From positions 1 through 64,000 of the forward strand of contig JAACJG010000012.1 in NCBI GenBank assembly GCA_009917695.1: 64,000 bases of DNA, read 5' to 3'. Each line of letters starts with the position of its first letter. Position 1 is the first letter of the stretch. The DNA comes from Candidatus Rifleibacterium amylolyticum. GTDB lineage: Bacteria > Muiribacteriota > Ozemobacteria > Ozemobacterales > Ozemobacteraceae. The translations under genes and the position numbers were made by a program. Of the stretch, positions 52,165 to 60,878 are shown one piece after another. Below the pieces are notes generated by a model that was not told where the DNA came from, did not search any database, and worked only from the letters and a program-made list of their open reading frames with translations.

Positions 52165-53796
52165 ATGAAGAAAGTTCTGGTTACTGTATTTGCAGCCGTC
52201 CTTTGTTGTACGCAGGCGTTCGCTTTTGACGTTTCGCCTACACAGATTAACACCGGCAAAAAAATTGCCAAGAAAGTGACTGTATCACAGGATTTCCTGC
52301 GCAAACTGTTCACCAATAAGTCGATGGTCGATGGTATCGAAATGCTTTCGGTGACTGACGACGGTAACAGACTTGCAAGTATAAGAGGCACGCTTTCTTC
52401 ACCGCTTAGCGGTAACATTGGCGTCGCCGCCAGAGATTACATCCAGGAAAATGCCGCCCTGTTCAATCTGCCCAGATCAGATGTCGATTTCCTGCGCATG
52501 ATGAAAAATTATGAAGTTGACGGCGTTACGCACCTGACCTGGAACATGATCATCGACGGCGTTTTCGTTCGCCATGCAACCATCGAACTGACCGTTGACA
52601 AAGACGGCGTTGTAACCCTGGCCCATGGCTCGTTGCCTGAAATCAACGAGATCGCCAACCAGATCACTCTCGAGCGCTATCAGGCTATTGGCCTCGCCAA
52701 ACAGGCGATCAAAGCCGACAAATTCCGCTCTGTGCCCGAAGCTGAACTTCAGATTGTCGCCGAAGAAGACGGCACCGCCAGAATGGCTTATGTCGCCAAA
52801 CTCGCCGTAGAAAATCCGCTGGGTGACTATGAAGTCGTGGTAGACGCCGAAACCGGCGAAATCATGCACATCAACAACGAAATGAACTTCCACACCGGTC
52901 TCGGTGCTGTCTATGTAACCAATCCTCTTCGCTGCGACATCACCAAAGAAGAGCTGCTGCATCTGACTGCAACAACCCCGACCGGAAAATATTGCGTTGT
53001 CGATAACGAAGATGGCCCTGAATCAGATCGCGAAGACAGCATTCATATCTATGAACCCGACAACACTCACTTTGAAGAAATCGGTATGTATAACTACATC
53101 ACCACTATTCATGACTTCTTCAAGACTCTGGGTCATGACAAGCTCGACCGGCCGATGAAAGCCGTTGTGCATCTCGGCGACAACTACGACAATGCTTATT
53201 TCAGCCCCTGGCAGGGTATGGTCGCTTTCGGCGACGGCAACAAGTTCAACTGTCTGGCCCGCGAAGCTTCGGTAGCCTATCATGAGTATTCACACGCGGT
53301 TCTCAACTCGATCAAATATTTTACCTACAGCGGTGAATCCGGAGCCATCAACGAAGGTCAGGCTGACTATTTCGCCTGCTCGGTAACTGATGACCCGCTT
53401 CTTGGTGAATGGGTCGTTGCCAAAATGGAAAAGCCTTTCCTGCGCAACGTCGAAAACGACCTGCACTATCCCGAAGACATTCATGGCGAAGTTCATGCTG
53501 ATGGCAAAATCTGGGGCGCCGTATTGTGGGATCTCAGAAAAGCCCTTGGCAAAGAAGTATCTGACCTTCTCATCTACACCAGCCACTATAATCTCAAGAG
53601 CAGCAGCTGCAAGTTCATCGATGGTTACAATGCCATCATCACAGCTGACAAGACCCTCAACGAAGACAAAAACATCGAAGCCATCGACAAAGTATTTGCC
53701 GCCCGTGGCATCATCGCCGCCAACTACAACGGCGCCGTTCTGACCGCCTCTGACATCAAAAAGATCGGCCAGTTCAAAGAAGCCCACAACGAATAA
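52165..53796 (+). CDS. Secreted FTP-PepSY-fungalysin/thermolysin-like (M36/M4) metallopeptidase
   Basis: A 543-residue exported zinc peptidase. The signal peptide is at about 1-20 (ending AFA). An FTP propeptide domain lies at about 40-110 and a PepSY-like segment at about 140-230. The catalytic domain has HEYSH at 373-377 (HExxH) and the third ligand Glu397 in NEGQADYF. The later HADGKIWGAVLWDLR segment is the kind found in M36 fungalysins. The propeptide keeps it inactive until cleaved. GGAGGAG lies 10 bases before the ATG. A terminator follows directly. Single gene. Confidence 0.88.
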   Translation: MKKVLVTVFAAVLCCTQAFAFDVSPTQINTGKKIAKKVTVSQDFLRKLFTNKSMVDGIEMLSVTDDGNRLASIRGTLSSPLSGNIGVAARDYIQENAALFNLPRSDVDFLRMMKNYEVDGVTHLTWNMIIDGVFVRHATIELTVDKDGVVTLAHGSLPEINEIANQITLERYQAIGLAKQAIKADKFRSVPEAELQIVAEEDGTARMAYVAKLAVENPLGDYEVVVDAETGEIMHINNEMNFHTGLGAVYVTNPLRCDITKEELLHLTATTPTGKYCVVDNEDGPESDREDSIHIYEPDNTHFEEIGMYNYITTIHDFFKTLGHDKLDRPMKAVVHLGDNYDNAYFSPWQGMVAFGDGNKFNCLAREASVAYHEYSHAVLNSIKYFTYSGESGAINEGQADYFACSVTDDPLLGEWVVAKMEKPFLRNVENDLHYPEDIHGEVHADGKIWGAVLWDLRKALGKEVSDLLIYTSHYNLKSSSCKFIDGYNAIITADKTLNEDKNIEAIDKVFAARGIIAANYNGAVLTASDIKKIGQFKEAHNE

Positions 53797-53806
53797 TTTC
53801 CGCTGC

Positions 53807-53840
53807 AAAAAACTGCCGGCTCTCCGCCGGCAGTTTTTTT
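53807..53840 (+). terminator. Rho-independent terminator after the peptidase gene
   Basis: A 9-bp perfect stem ACTGCCGGC / GCCGGCAGT, longer with A/T flanks, loop TCTCC, then seven T. Confidence 0.85.
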
Positions 53841-53850
53841 ATGCAAAGAC

Positions 53851-53879
53851 TTTAAAGCTGATCAGATTTGAGTTACAAT
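53851..53879 (+). promoter_or_regulatory. Possible promoter of clpX
   Basis: TTTAAA at 53851 and TACAAT at 53874 with 17 bases between. The start near 53886 leaves about 36 bases before the ATG. Confidence 0.4.
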
Positions 53880-53921
53880 ATAGGTTCCTGCTTGCAGGTG
53901 AATATCTGATTGGAGATTATC

Positions 53922-55253
53922 ATGAGTTACTGCGTGTTTTGCGGAAAAGACCTGCGTAAGGGTGGCGATTTTGTTCGAAATACTGAAGGCGCGCTGCTGT
54001 GCAAGAGCTGCGTTTCAACTGCCGGCGACATTTTTGTGCGCAAGGATGCCAGCGTAAAGAATTCGCTTAAATCGGGCGATCAGCCGAACAAGGTCGATCT
54101 CAAGAAGATCGTTCGCGAATACTCGCCGCGAAAGATTTTTGATGCACTTTCTGAATACGTTATCGGCCAGGAGACCGCCAAAAAGGTCATCTCGCTGGCT
54201 GTTTACAACCACTACAAGATCCTGTCGATGATCGACGACAGCGATGTCGAATTCGAAAAGTCCAATATTCTTCTGCTGGGTCCGACCGGCAGCGGCAAAA
54301 CTCTGTTGGCCCGTACCCTTTCGAAGATTCTGCAGGTGCCTTTTGCCATCGGCGACTGCACCAGCTTTACCGAAGCCGGCTATGTCGGTGACGACGTCGA
54401 AAACGTTCTGCTCTCTCTGCTGATCGACGCCAACTACGAAGCCGAAGAAGCCCAGAAGGGTATTGTTTATCTCGATGAAATCGACAAAAAGACCAAGACT
54501 TCGAGCAATGTTTCGATTTCGCGCGATGTCTCAGGCGAAGGCGTGCAGCAGGCTTTTCTCAAGCTGATTGAAGGCACCGTAGCCAATGTGCCTCTTACCG
54601 CCGGCCGCAAGAACCCGACTTCGCAGCAGGTTGTCAAAATGGATACCCGCCACATCCTCTTCATCTGCGGTGGCGCCTTTGTCGGCCTCGAGAAGATCAT
54701 CGAAAAGCGCACGCGCAAAGGTGCATTCATCGGCTTCAACAACGATCCGCAGCCCAAAGAAAAGGCCGATTACAGCTTGTTCCACCTTGCCGAAGCCGAA
54801 GACTTCATGGAATACGGTTTCATTCCTGAGTTTATCGGGCGACTGCCGGTCAAGGTTGCGCTCAACGGTCTGGGCAAAAAAGAATTCATGCGCATTCTGC
54901 GCGAACCGAAAAATGCCATCGTTCGCCAGTATGCCAAGCTCTGCGAACTCGACGGCTGTGAACTGACTTTTAAAGACTGCGGCATGGAGCGCATCGTCGA
55001 TATCGCACTCGAAAAGAAAACCGGCGCCCGCGGCTTGCGCGCCGTATTTGAACGTATTCTGCGCAACGATATGTTCATGCTGCGCGAAAACAATCGCAAA
55101 GAAATCGTAATTACGGCCGACTACGTTGACCGCCAGATGTCACAGCAGGAAGAAGATTTCATGCGCGAGTTGAATGAAGCCGCCGGCAAGCTTGAACCGG
55201 CAACCGAAAAAGCTCTGGCGCTCGAGGCCTCTGCTCACAAAGACGCCGCCTGA
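53922..55253 (+). CDS. clpX: ATP-dependent protease ATPase subunit ClpX
   Basis: A 443-residue AAA+ unfoldase. The N-terminal zinc-binding domain has Cys at 4, 7, 27 and 30. Walker A is GPTGSGKT near 121, Walker [10 protein letters not shown] near 178, and sensor-2 GARGLR near 374. The ClpP-docking loop IGF is present near 267 (GAFIGFNN). It therefore should work with ClpP, but no clpP is in the window. Starts at the ATG behind GGAG; a TTG four codons earlier is less likely. Confidence 0.94.
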   Translation: MSYCVFCGKDLRKGGDFVRNTEGALLCKSCVSTAGDIFVRKDASVKNSLKSGDQPNKVDLKKIVREYSPRKIFDALSEYVIGQETAKKVISLAVYNHYKILSMIDDSDVEFEKSNILLLGPTGSGKTLLARTLSKILQVPFAIGDCTSFTEAGYVGDDVENVLLSLLIDANYEAEEAQKGIVYLDEIDKKTKTSSNVSISRDVSGEGVQQAFLKLIEGTVANVPLTAGRKNPTSQQVVKMDTRHILFICGGAFVGLEKIIEKRTRKGAFIGFNNDPQPKEKADYSLFHLAEAEDFMEYGFIPEFIGRLPVKVALNGLGKKEFMRILREPKNAIVRQYAKLCELDGCELTFKDCGMERIVDIALEKKTGARGLRAVFERILRNDMFMLRENNRKEIVITADYVDRQMSQQEEDFMRELNEAAGKLEPATEKALALEASAHKDAA

Positions 55254-55298
55254 TTCCGCCGATAGCCCGAATAGCAGTATTCAGCAATTCTCGGTCAG

Positions 55299-55376
55299 GT
55301 CATTGCGAAGGGCAAAGCCCTGAAGCAATCCCTTTTGACCATGAGATTGCTTCGTCGCTATGCTCCTCGCAATGAC
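55299..55376. repeat. Dispersed palindromic repeat, copy 2
   Basis: A 78-base palindrome with the same outer arms as the copy at 32111 (GTCATTGCGA / TCGCAATGAC) and the same inner GAGATTGCTTCG. It sits after clpX and before pckA, whose ends are convergent, the same kind of position as copy 1. Confidence 0.8.
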
Positions 55377-55446
55377 GACTTTTTACCCTGCAATTCAAAT
55401 GCGACAGATAACCAGTCTGAATTACAGAACTAAGAAAACATAATAA

Positions 55447-55483
55447 AAGCGGGGTCGTCTGGAACATCTGGACGGCCCCGCTT
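55447..55483 (-). terminator. Terminator of pckA
   Basis: On the minus strand AAGCGGGGCCGTCCAGA and TCTGGACGACCCCGCTT form a long stem with few mismatches, and a T-rich stretch follows. Confidence 0.75.
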
Positions 55484-55506
55484 ATTTCAGAAGGCTACAT
55501 TAAAGC

Positions 55507-57108
55507 TCAGGCGGTTGCTTCGGCGCGGACAATCGGGCCGGCATTGCAGACTTCCGGGCTCGACTGTGAAGCGTATTTTTTGAAGTTTTCGTTAAAGCGC
55601 ACTGCCAGGTCATTTGCGGTTCTGGTGAACTCGGATTTGTCATTCCAGGTGTTGACCGGCGTGAGAATTTCGGTTGGCACGCCCGGGCACTCTGCCGGGA
55701 CTTCCACGGCAAAGATCGGGTCTTTTTTGAATTCGACCTTATTCAACTGACCATCGAGGGCGGCTCTGAGCAATGCACGGGTATACTTTATCTTCATGCG
55801 GCTGCCGGTTCCGTAAGCGCCGCCGCTCCAACCGGTGTTTACCAGCCAGAGTTTTGTACCATGCTTTTTCATGCATTCGCCAAGCATTTTGGCATAGGTG
55901 AATGGGTGCAGCACCATGAAAGGCGCGCCAAAACATGCCGAGAATGTGGCGGTTGGTTCGGTGATGCCAGACTCAGTGCCGGCTAGTTTTGCAGTGTAGC
56001 CAGAAAGAAAATGATACATAGCCTGCTCGGGTGTCAGGCGGGCGATCGGGGGCAATACCCCAAAAGCATCGGCGGCGAGGAAAAATACATTTTTAGGATG
56101 TCCGCCAACTCCCTCCTGGACACAGTTATCTATGTGCTGAGTGGGGTAGGTGGCTCTGGTATTTTCAGTGATGGCATCTGAATCAAAATCAGGCACGCGG
56201 CGATCATCGACCACGACGTTTTCGAGAATAGAACCGAATCTGATGGCGTTGAATATCTGCGGTTCGGCTTCTTGAGAGAGCTTAATGCACTTGGCATAGC
56301 AGCCGCCTTCGAAGTTGAAGATACCATGGTCGTGCCAGCCGTGCTCGTCGTCGCCGATCAGGCGACGCTCAGGATCTGCCGACAGCGTGGTTTTGCCAGT
56401 GCCGGAAAGGCCGAAAAACAGCGCTGTGTCGCCATTCTGGTTGACATTGGCCGAGCAGTGCATCGGGAAAACGCCTTTTTTGGGCAGCAGGTAATTGAGT
56501 ACTGAGAAAATGCTTTTTTTGATTTCGCCACCATAATGTGAGCCGGCGATGAGAACTATCTTCTCGGCAAAATTGACGAGAATGGCGACTTCTGATTTGA
56601 GGCCCATGCTTTTCCATTCAGGCAGTCGCATGTCGGCGACATTCAGCACGGTAAAATCCGGGGTTTCCTTGAGTTCCGCCGGATTCTTGCTGTTGATGAA
56701 AAGTGTTTCGGCAAATAGCGCGTGCCAGGCTTTTTCGGCGACAACACGAACCTGCAGGCGATATTCTGGCGCGGCGCCGGCAAACCCGTCAAATACGAAT
56801 ACATCTCGATTCTTGAGATAATCTTTGGCAGCTTTAAAAACTTTCTGCCAGTTTTCCGGTTCGATCGAGCGGTTGATATCACCCCACCAGACATCTTCGG
56901 TACCAGGAGTCCTCACGATAAAGCGGTCATTGGGTGATCTGCCGAATCTTTCGCCGTTGTTGCGGTCTACCAGCAATGCACCATTTGAGGCAAGGCGGCC
57001 TTCTCCGGCGATAATGGCTCTTTCCACGAGTTCTGCTACCGGTCGGTTCAGATAAATGTTGCGGCAGCCGGTAACGCCAAGATAGTTGAGGCAGGTCTGT
57101 TCGGTCAT
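55507..57108 (-). CDS. pckA: Phosphoenolpyruvate carboxykinase (ATP)
   Basis: A 533-residue enzyme converting oxaloacetate and ATP to PEP, CO2 and ADP. The ATP loop GLSGTGKTTLS is near residue 241, followed by ADPERRLIGDDEHGW near 253. The PEP/oxaloacetate site and Mn-binding His (HYGGEIKKSIF near 205) are present, and an Arg-rich segment lies near 330. Length and motifs are those of the ATP-dependent form, suited to gluconeogenesis or anaplerosis. The ATG at 57108 is preferred: AAGGAG lies 8 bases upstream; a TTG two codons earlier is not needed. Followed by its own terminator. Confidence 0.96.
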   Translation of the reverse strand: MTEQTCLNYLGVTGCRNIYLNRPVAELVERAIIAGEGRLASNGALLVDRNNGERFGRSPNDRFIVRTPGTEDVWWGDINRSIEPENWQKVFKAAKDYLKNRDVFVFDGFAGAAPEYRLQVRVVAEKAWHALFAETLFINSKNPAELKETPDFTVLNVADMRLPEWKSMGLKSEVAILVNFAEKIVLIAGSHYGGEIKKSIFSVLNYLLPKKGVFPMHCSANVNQNGDTALFFGLSGTGKTTLSADPERRLIGDDEHGWHDHGIFNFEGGCYAKCIKLSQEAEPQIFNAIRFGSILENVVVDDRRVPDFDSDAITENTRATYPTQHIDNCVQEGVGGHPKNVFFLAADAFGVLPPIARLTPEQAMYHFLSGYTAKLAGTESGITEPTATFSACFGAPFMVLHPFTYAKMLGECMKKHGTKLWLVNTGWSGGAYGTGSRMKIKYTRALLRAALDGQLNKVEFKKDPIFAVEVPAECPGVPTEILTPVNTWNDKSEFTRTANDLAVRFNENFKKYASQSSPEVCNAGPIVRAEATA

Positions 57109-57152
57109 TTTCAATCTCCTTGTCCTTTTCCATGCTCTAATATAGTGAACAT

Positions 57153-57164
57153 ACTCAGCTGAGT
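57153..57164. promoter_or_regulatory. Perfect 12-bp palindrome in the pckA/radC promoter region
   Basis: ACTCAGCTGAGT lies in the 152-base gap between divergent pckA and radC, close to the expected -35/-10 area of pckA. It may bind a regulator. Confidence 0.25.
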
Positions 57165-57260
57165 TTAATCCTTTGCCCGAATTTCGGCAAGCCTTTTTAG
57201 CCTTAATTCACTTTATGCCGGTCGGCAATTTATGCTAGTATTTCTGTGAGAGGTAGTCGC

Positions 57261-57956
57261 ATGCAGACAAATGAAACCAACGATAATACCGGCCATCGCG
57301 AAAGGTTGCGTCGGCGCTTCGACGAGACCGGTCTCGACGGCTTCGCCGATCACGAAGTTCTCGAACTGTTGCTGTTCTATACCTTTGCCCGTAAGGACAC
57401 CAAGCCGGTCGCCAAGGCTCTGCTCAAAGAGCTGGGAAGCCTGGAAAAGGTATTGTCTGCTGATCTTCAACAATTGTGCAGTGTACCGGGAATGGGCGAA
57501 GCGTCGGCCCGTCTGTTTATCGTGCTGCGTGCGCTGATGCAGCGTGTTGGTCGAAATCGTCTGCTCGATACTGCCCCGGCGATTGCATCAGGTTCAGTGC
57601 TGATTGATTACCTTGGCACTTCAATGGAATCTTTGCCCGAAGAGCAGTTGCGGGTGATATTTGTCAACAATCTCAACCGGGTCATAAAAGACGAAGTTCT
57701 TTCATCTGGAACAGAAGACCAGACTGCCGTTTACCCGCGAAAAATAATGAAGCGGGCGATGGCACTTCATGCCACCGGTATAATAGTTGTACATAACCAC
57801 CCGACAGGTAATCTGCGCCCTTCAAATGCAGATATAAATATAACCCGCCAGCTGGTCGCCGCCGCTGCAACACTCGATCTGCGCTTCCTCGACCATGTTA
57901 TCGTCGGGCGCGAAGAAAAAGGCTATTTCAGTTTCAGAGAAAACGGCCTGCTTTAG
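57261..57956 (+). CDS. radC: RadC/JAB-domain protein
   Basis: A 231-residue RadC (DUF2466) protein. A helix-hairpin-helix region lies at about 50-90 (VPGMGEASA). The MPN/JAMM metal motif HNHPTGNLRPSNAD near 175-188 has HxH and SxxD. The true function of RadC is unsettled; a DNA-repair role was questioned, and the MPN domain suggests a peptidase-like or nucleic-acid role. The ATG at 57261 follows GAGAGG. Convergent with udk. Confidence 0.92.
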   Translation: MQTNETNDNTGHRERLRRRFDETGLDGFADHEVLELLLFYTFARKDTKPVAKALLKELGSLEKVLSADLQQLCSVPGMGEASARLFIVLRALMQRVGRNRLLDTAPAIASGSVLIDYLGTSMESLPEEQLRVIFVNNLNRVIKDEVLSSGTEDQTAVYPRKIMKRAMALHATGIIVVHNHPTGNLRPSNADINITRQLVAAAATLDLRFLDHVIVGREEKGYFSFRENGLL

Positions 57957-57965
57957 AGAACCGCT

Positions 57966-58604
57966 TTAAACGTCTTCTGAATTCTTGATAAAGCCGTCAG
58001 GTTTGTTGCCGGTAGAAAGCAGATCGCGGATTTTTCCGTAGAGAACTTCAAGGGCAACGAGATTGTTTGCTCCCTGCGGAATTATCAGGTCGGCCAGATA
58101 CCGAGACGGCTGTACCATGTTTATTGCCGCATCGCGAACTGTGCTCTCATACTGAGTGATGATGCTCTGTACCGTTCGACCGCGATCGCAATGGTCGCGT
58201 TTGATGCGGCGGATAATTGCCTTGTCGAGCGCAACATCGATATAGATCCGCAGGTCGAAGAGTGGCATGAGTTCAGGAATATTGAATATCAGCAGACCCT
58301 CTACGATAAGAATTGGTCTTGGCTCGACTTTTACCGTATCGCTGCGCCTGTCTGAAGCTTTGAAATCATATGTCGGCCTTTCGATTGCACGATTGTTTCG
58401 AAGTTCATTGATATGATTTATCAACAGGCTGGTTTCCAGTGCGTCGGGGTGGTCGTAGTTCTTGATCGTGGGTTTGTCTTTTTTTGCGTAGTAATACATG
58501 TCGTGTTCAAGAACGCAGATTTTCCCGGGAAACCTTTCGAGAACCGCTCTTGAGACACTGCTTTTGCCGGAACCTGATAAACCGCAAATTCCTATGATGT
58601 ACAT
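57966..58604 (-). CDS. udk: Uridine kinase
   Basis: A 212-residue P-loop kinase that phosphorylates uridine and cytidine in pyrimidine salvage. GLSGSGKSSVSR at residues 8-19 is the nucleotide loop. HDMYYY near 34, YDHPDALE near 50, PTYDF near 76 and ITQYESTVRDA near 148 are the expected substrate and lid elements. Length is normal. It lies downstream of a terminator-like hairpin at 58649-58679. Confidence 0.95.
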   Translation of the reverse strand: MYIIGICGLSGSGKSSVSRAVLERFPGKICVLEHDMYYYAKKDKPTIKNYDHPDALETSLLINHINELRNNRAIERPTYDFKASDRRSDTVKVEPRPILIVEGLLIFNIPELMPLFDLRIYIDVALDKAIIRRIKRDHCDRGRTVQSIITQYESTVRDAAINMVQPSRYLADLIIPQGANNLVALEVLYGKIRDLLSTGNKPDGFIKNSEDV

Positions 58605-58648
58605 GCTGCTAATTTACCATAAAAGCAGGTTTTAGCTACAAAAATGTT

Positions 58649-58679
58649 AAAAAAAAAGATCCGGGGTATTCCCGGACCT
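58649..58679 (-). terminator. Minus-strand terminator upstream of udk
   Basis: AGGTCCGGG / CCCGGATCT hairpin (one mismatch) followed by nine T on the minus strand. It does not end a protein gene, since transketolase has its own terminator 180 bases before it. Confidence 0.6.
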
Positions 58680-58826
58680 GAAAAATAAGGAGGCAAACAA
58701 ATCCATGAACCTTTTCGACCGCAAATGAAGTTTTGTTAACGCTTTTTTCGGCGATACAGACAGACAAAAACAGACAATGACAAACTTCAGACAGCCTTCT
58801 GCTCCCATCAGGTACAGCAGCACATC
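58650..58826 (-). ncRNA. Candidate small regulatory RNA
   Basis: Between two minus-strand terminators. Possible -10 TAAAAT at 58838-58833 gives a transcript of about 175 bases ending at the T-run. It contains possible stems and a single-stranded CCTCCTT just before the terminator, complementary to ribosome binding sites. No family match is recognised. The same bases read on the plus strand as AAGGAGG plus a micro-ORF, so this is a hypothesis. Confidence 0.25.
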
Positions 58827-58855
58827 TGAAATATTTTAAAAATTTTTTTGGCCAG

Positions 58856-58896
58856 AAGAAAACGGGCAGACGGGGTGGGGTACCCTGTCTGCCCGT
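58856..58896 (-). terminator. Terminator of transketolase
   Basis: On the minus strand a 10-bp perfect stem ACGGGCAGAC / GTCTGCCCGT with a 15-base loop, then TTTTC. Confidence 0.75.
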
Positions 58897-58911
58897 GTTT
58901 GTTTATTCGCG

Positions 58912-60777
58912 TTATCTGATAAGAGTTTTAAGTGTTTCTGTAATCTTGTCGGCCGAGAGGCCGAATGAAGCCAGCAGTTCTTCTGGAGTACCTGATCTGG
59001 GTACACTGGTGACGGCGACGTGCTTGAACGACTTGATGTCGCCGGCGAGCTTAAGTGCTACGGTAGCGCCGATGCCGCCTTCGATGGCATGTTCTTCAAA
59101 TACCGCGACGTTGCCGTTCGAGGCCTTGACGAGCTTGCTGAGTTCTTCGGTCGGGAATGGCTTGAGGCTGTAGAGATCGACCAGCTGTATCTTTTCGCTG
59201 CCTGGCAGATTTTTGATCGCCTTGAGAGCTTCGTGCACGATAACGCCGGCTGAAATGACTGTCAGTGCCGGTGCATCTGATTTTTTCAGTACTTTCAGTC
59301 CGCCGATCGGAAACTGCTCGTCGGCATCGTAAAGCACTTCTGAATTCGGGCGCGACAGCCTTATGTAGCCTGGGCCTTCGTGGCGGGCCAGATTGGCAAT
59401 GCAGTGGTAAGCCGATACTGCATCAGATGGATAAAACACGGCACCATTTGGCAATGTCGAGAATGATGCGAGATCTTCAAGAGCCATCTGTGACGGGCCG
59501 TCTTCGCCGATCGAAATGCCGGCGTGGGTGCCGATGAATTTAACTTTCAGGCCTGAGAGTGCTGCCATACGGATCTGGTCGAAAGCTCTGGCGAGAAATG
59601 CGCCAAAGGTGGTGGCAAAAGGAACCAGGCCGCGTGATGCCAGGCCTGCAGCCACTCCGGCCATATTCTGTTCAGCGATGAAGCATTCGACGAAGCGCTC
59701 TGGATAAGCTTCACCAAATTTCTGAGCGTAGGTTGAGTTCTGGGTGTCGCCATCGATAACCCAGATGCGTTCGTCGGCTTTGCCGAGATTGACCAGGGCC
59801 GGGCCCACAGCCTGACGTGTCGCTGCCTTGTCGCCTTTTTTGTAGGGGGCGGGATCAATTTTTGCTGCGACCGGGCCGCTGACGATTTTGCCCTTGATGT
59901 CTTCTGGCCGTGCTATTGCTGGCGCCGGCGGCGATTTCATGAGATCTTTTTCGACGTCAGCCAGAGCCTGTTCGAGCCCCTGACCTGGCATGACCGGTTT
60001 GCCGTGCCAGTTGTCCTTGTCGGCGATCTGGCTCAGGCCGCCGCCTTTGAAGGTTTTGACGATGACGCAGGCGGGTTTGCCTGACACGTGGGTTGCCTGT
60101 TCAAGGCCTTTGAGAACGGCTTCAATGTCATGGCCATCTTCGACAACTATGGCTTCCCAACCGAAAGCTTCAACCTTGCGGGCATAGGTGCGAATATCAT
60201 GGCCATGCATGGTTTCACGACTCTGGCCAAGTCGGTTGACATCGACAATAGCGACAAGGTTAGGTGTTTTGAGATTGTCTGCCAGGGCGAATGCTTCCCA
60301 GACTGAACCTTCGGCCATTTCTCCATCACCGAGCAGTACAAAAGTGCGGGCTCCATTTTGGACAACCTTTTTCTGCTGGAGCGAAATTCCGAGGCCGACT
60401 GACAGGCCTTGCCCAAGGGAACCGGTGGCAACATCGACGAACGGCAGACTCGGCATCGGGTGCCCTTCAATTCTTGAGCCCATTTTGCGCAGGGTAAAAA
60501 CTTCTTTTTCTTCAAGATAGCCAGCTTCGCACCAGGCCGCATAAAGAGCCGGAGCCGCATGACCCTTTGACATTACGAGGCGGTCATTGCTGTGCGCGCC
60601 AGGATTTTTTGGATCGTAACGCATTACTTTGAAAAAGAGTGCAGAAAGGATTTCGGCGCATGAGCAGCATGAGGTTGGGTGGCCAGAACCTGCTTCGGCA
60701 GTGGTTTTGAGTGATAACCATCTGATGCGGGCAGCGCGATGTTTGAGTTCTCTGATAAGTGAAGTGTCGTAGGACAT
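58912..60777 (-). CDS. tkt: Transketolase
   Basis: A 621-residue thiamine-diphosphate enzyme of the pentose phosphate pathway that moves two-carbon units between sugar phosphates. GSGHPTS near residue 30, SKGHAAPALYA near 69, the ThDP-binding GDGEMAEGSVWEA near 149 and the Glu of FVECFIAEQNMAG near 362 are present. It is the single-chain form of the size seen in metazoan-like and several bacterial enzymes. GGAGGG precedes the ATG. The gene stands alone. Confidence 0.94.
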   Translation of the reverse strand: MSYDTSLIRELKHRAARIRWLSLKTTAEAGSGHPTSCCSCAEILSALFFKVMRYDPKNPGAHSNDRLVMSKGHAAPALYAAWCEAGYLEEKEVFTLRKMGSRIEGHPMPSLPFVDVATGSLGQGLSVGLGISLQQKKVVQNGARTFVLLGDGEMAEGSVWEAFALADNLKTPNLVAIVDVNRLGQSRETMHGHDIRTYARKVEAFGWEAIVVEDGHDIEAVLKGLEQATHVSGKPACVIVKTFKGGGLSQIADKDNWHGKPVMPGQGLEQALADVEKDLMKSPPAPAIARPEDIKGKIVSGPVAAKIDPAPYKKGDKAATRQAVGPALVNLGKADERIWVIDGDTQNSTYAQKFGEAYPERFVECFIAEQNMAGVAAGLASRGLVPFATTFGAFLARAFDQIRMAALSGLKVKFIGTHAGISIGEDGPSQMALEDLASFSTLPNGAVFYPSDAVSAYHCIANLARHEGPGYIRLSRPNSEVLYDADEQFPIGGLKVLKKSDAPALTVISAGVIVHEALKAIKNLPGSEKIQLVDLYSLKPFPTEELSKLVKASNGNVAVFEEHAIEGGIGATVALKLAGDIKSFKHVAVTSVPRSGTPEELLASFGLSADKITETLKTLIR

Positions 60778-60878
60778 TCTACCCTCCGATAAAAGTATTC
60801 ATTTAAAACATACTATAGCTTTAAACAAAATCGGAGGCATAGTCAACCAGTAATCTGGGTAATGACGACTGACTGCGG

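Larger units (their letters stand above)
58605..58911. other. Gene-free stretch between udk and transketolase, with two terminators and a candidate small RNA
   Basis: No protein frame of normal size is present. It holds the transketolase terminator (58856-58896), an AT-rich block (58830-58850), several CAGACA direct repeats around 58757-58795, an inverted repeat GAAGTTTTGT / ACAAACTTC, and a second minus-strand terminator at 58649-58679. On the plus strand AAGGAGG at 58687 precedes a 7-codon ATG frame at 58705. Confidence 0.6.

Noticed and set aside
53290-53808. A 172-codon frame antisense to the M36-like peptidase
   Set aside because: Overlaps the HExxH catalytic region of a well-supported gene and ends within its terminator.
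58705-58728. Seven-codon plus-strand frame after AAGGAGG
   Set aside because: Not listed as a gene: too short to support by sequence alone, and the same bases fit an anti-Shine-Dalgarno element of a minus-strand RNA.
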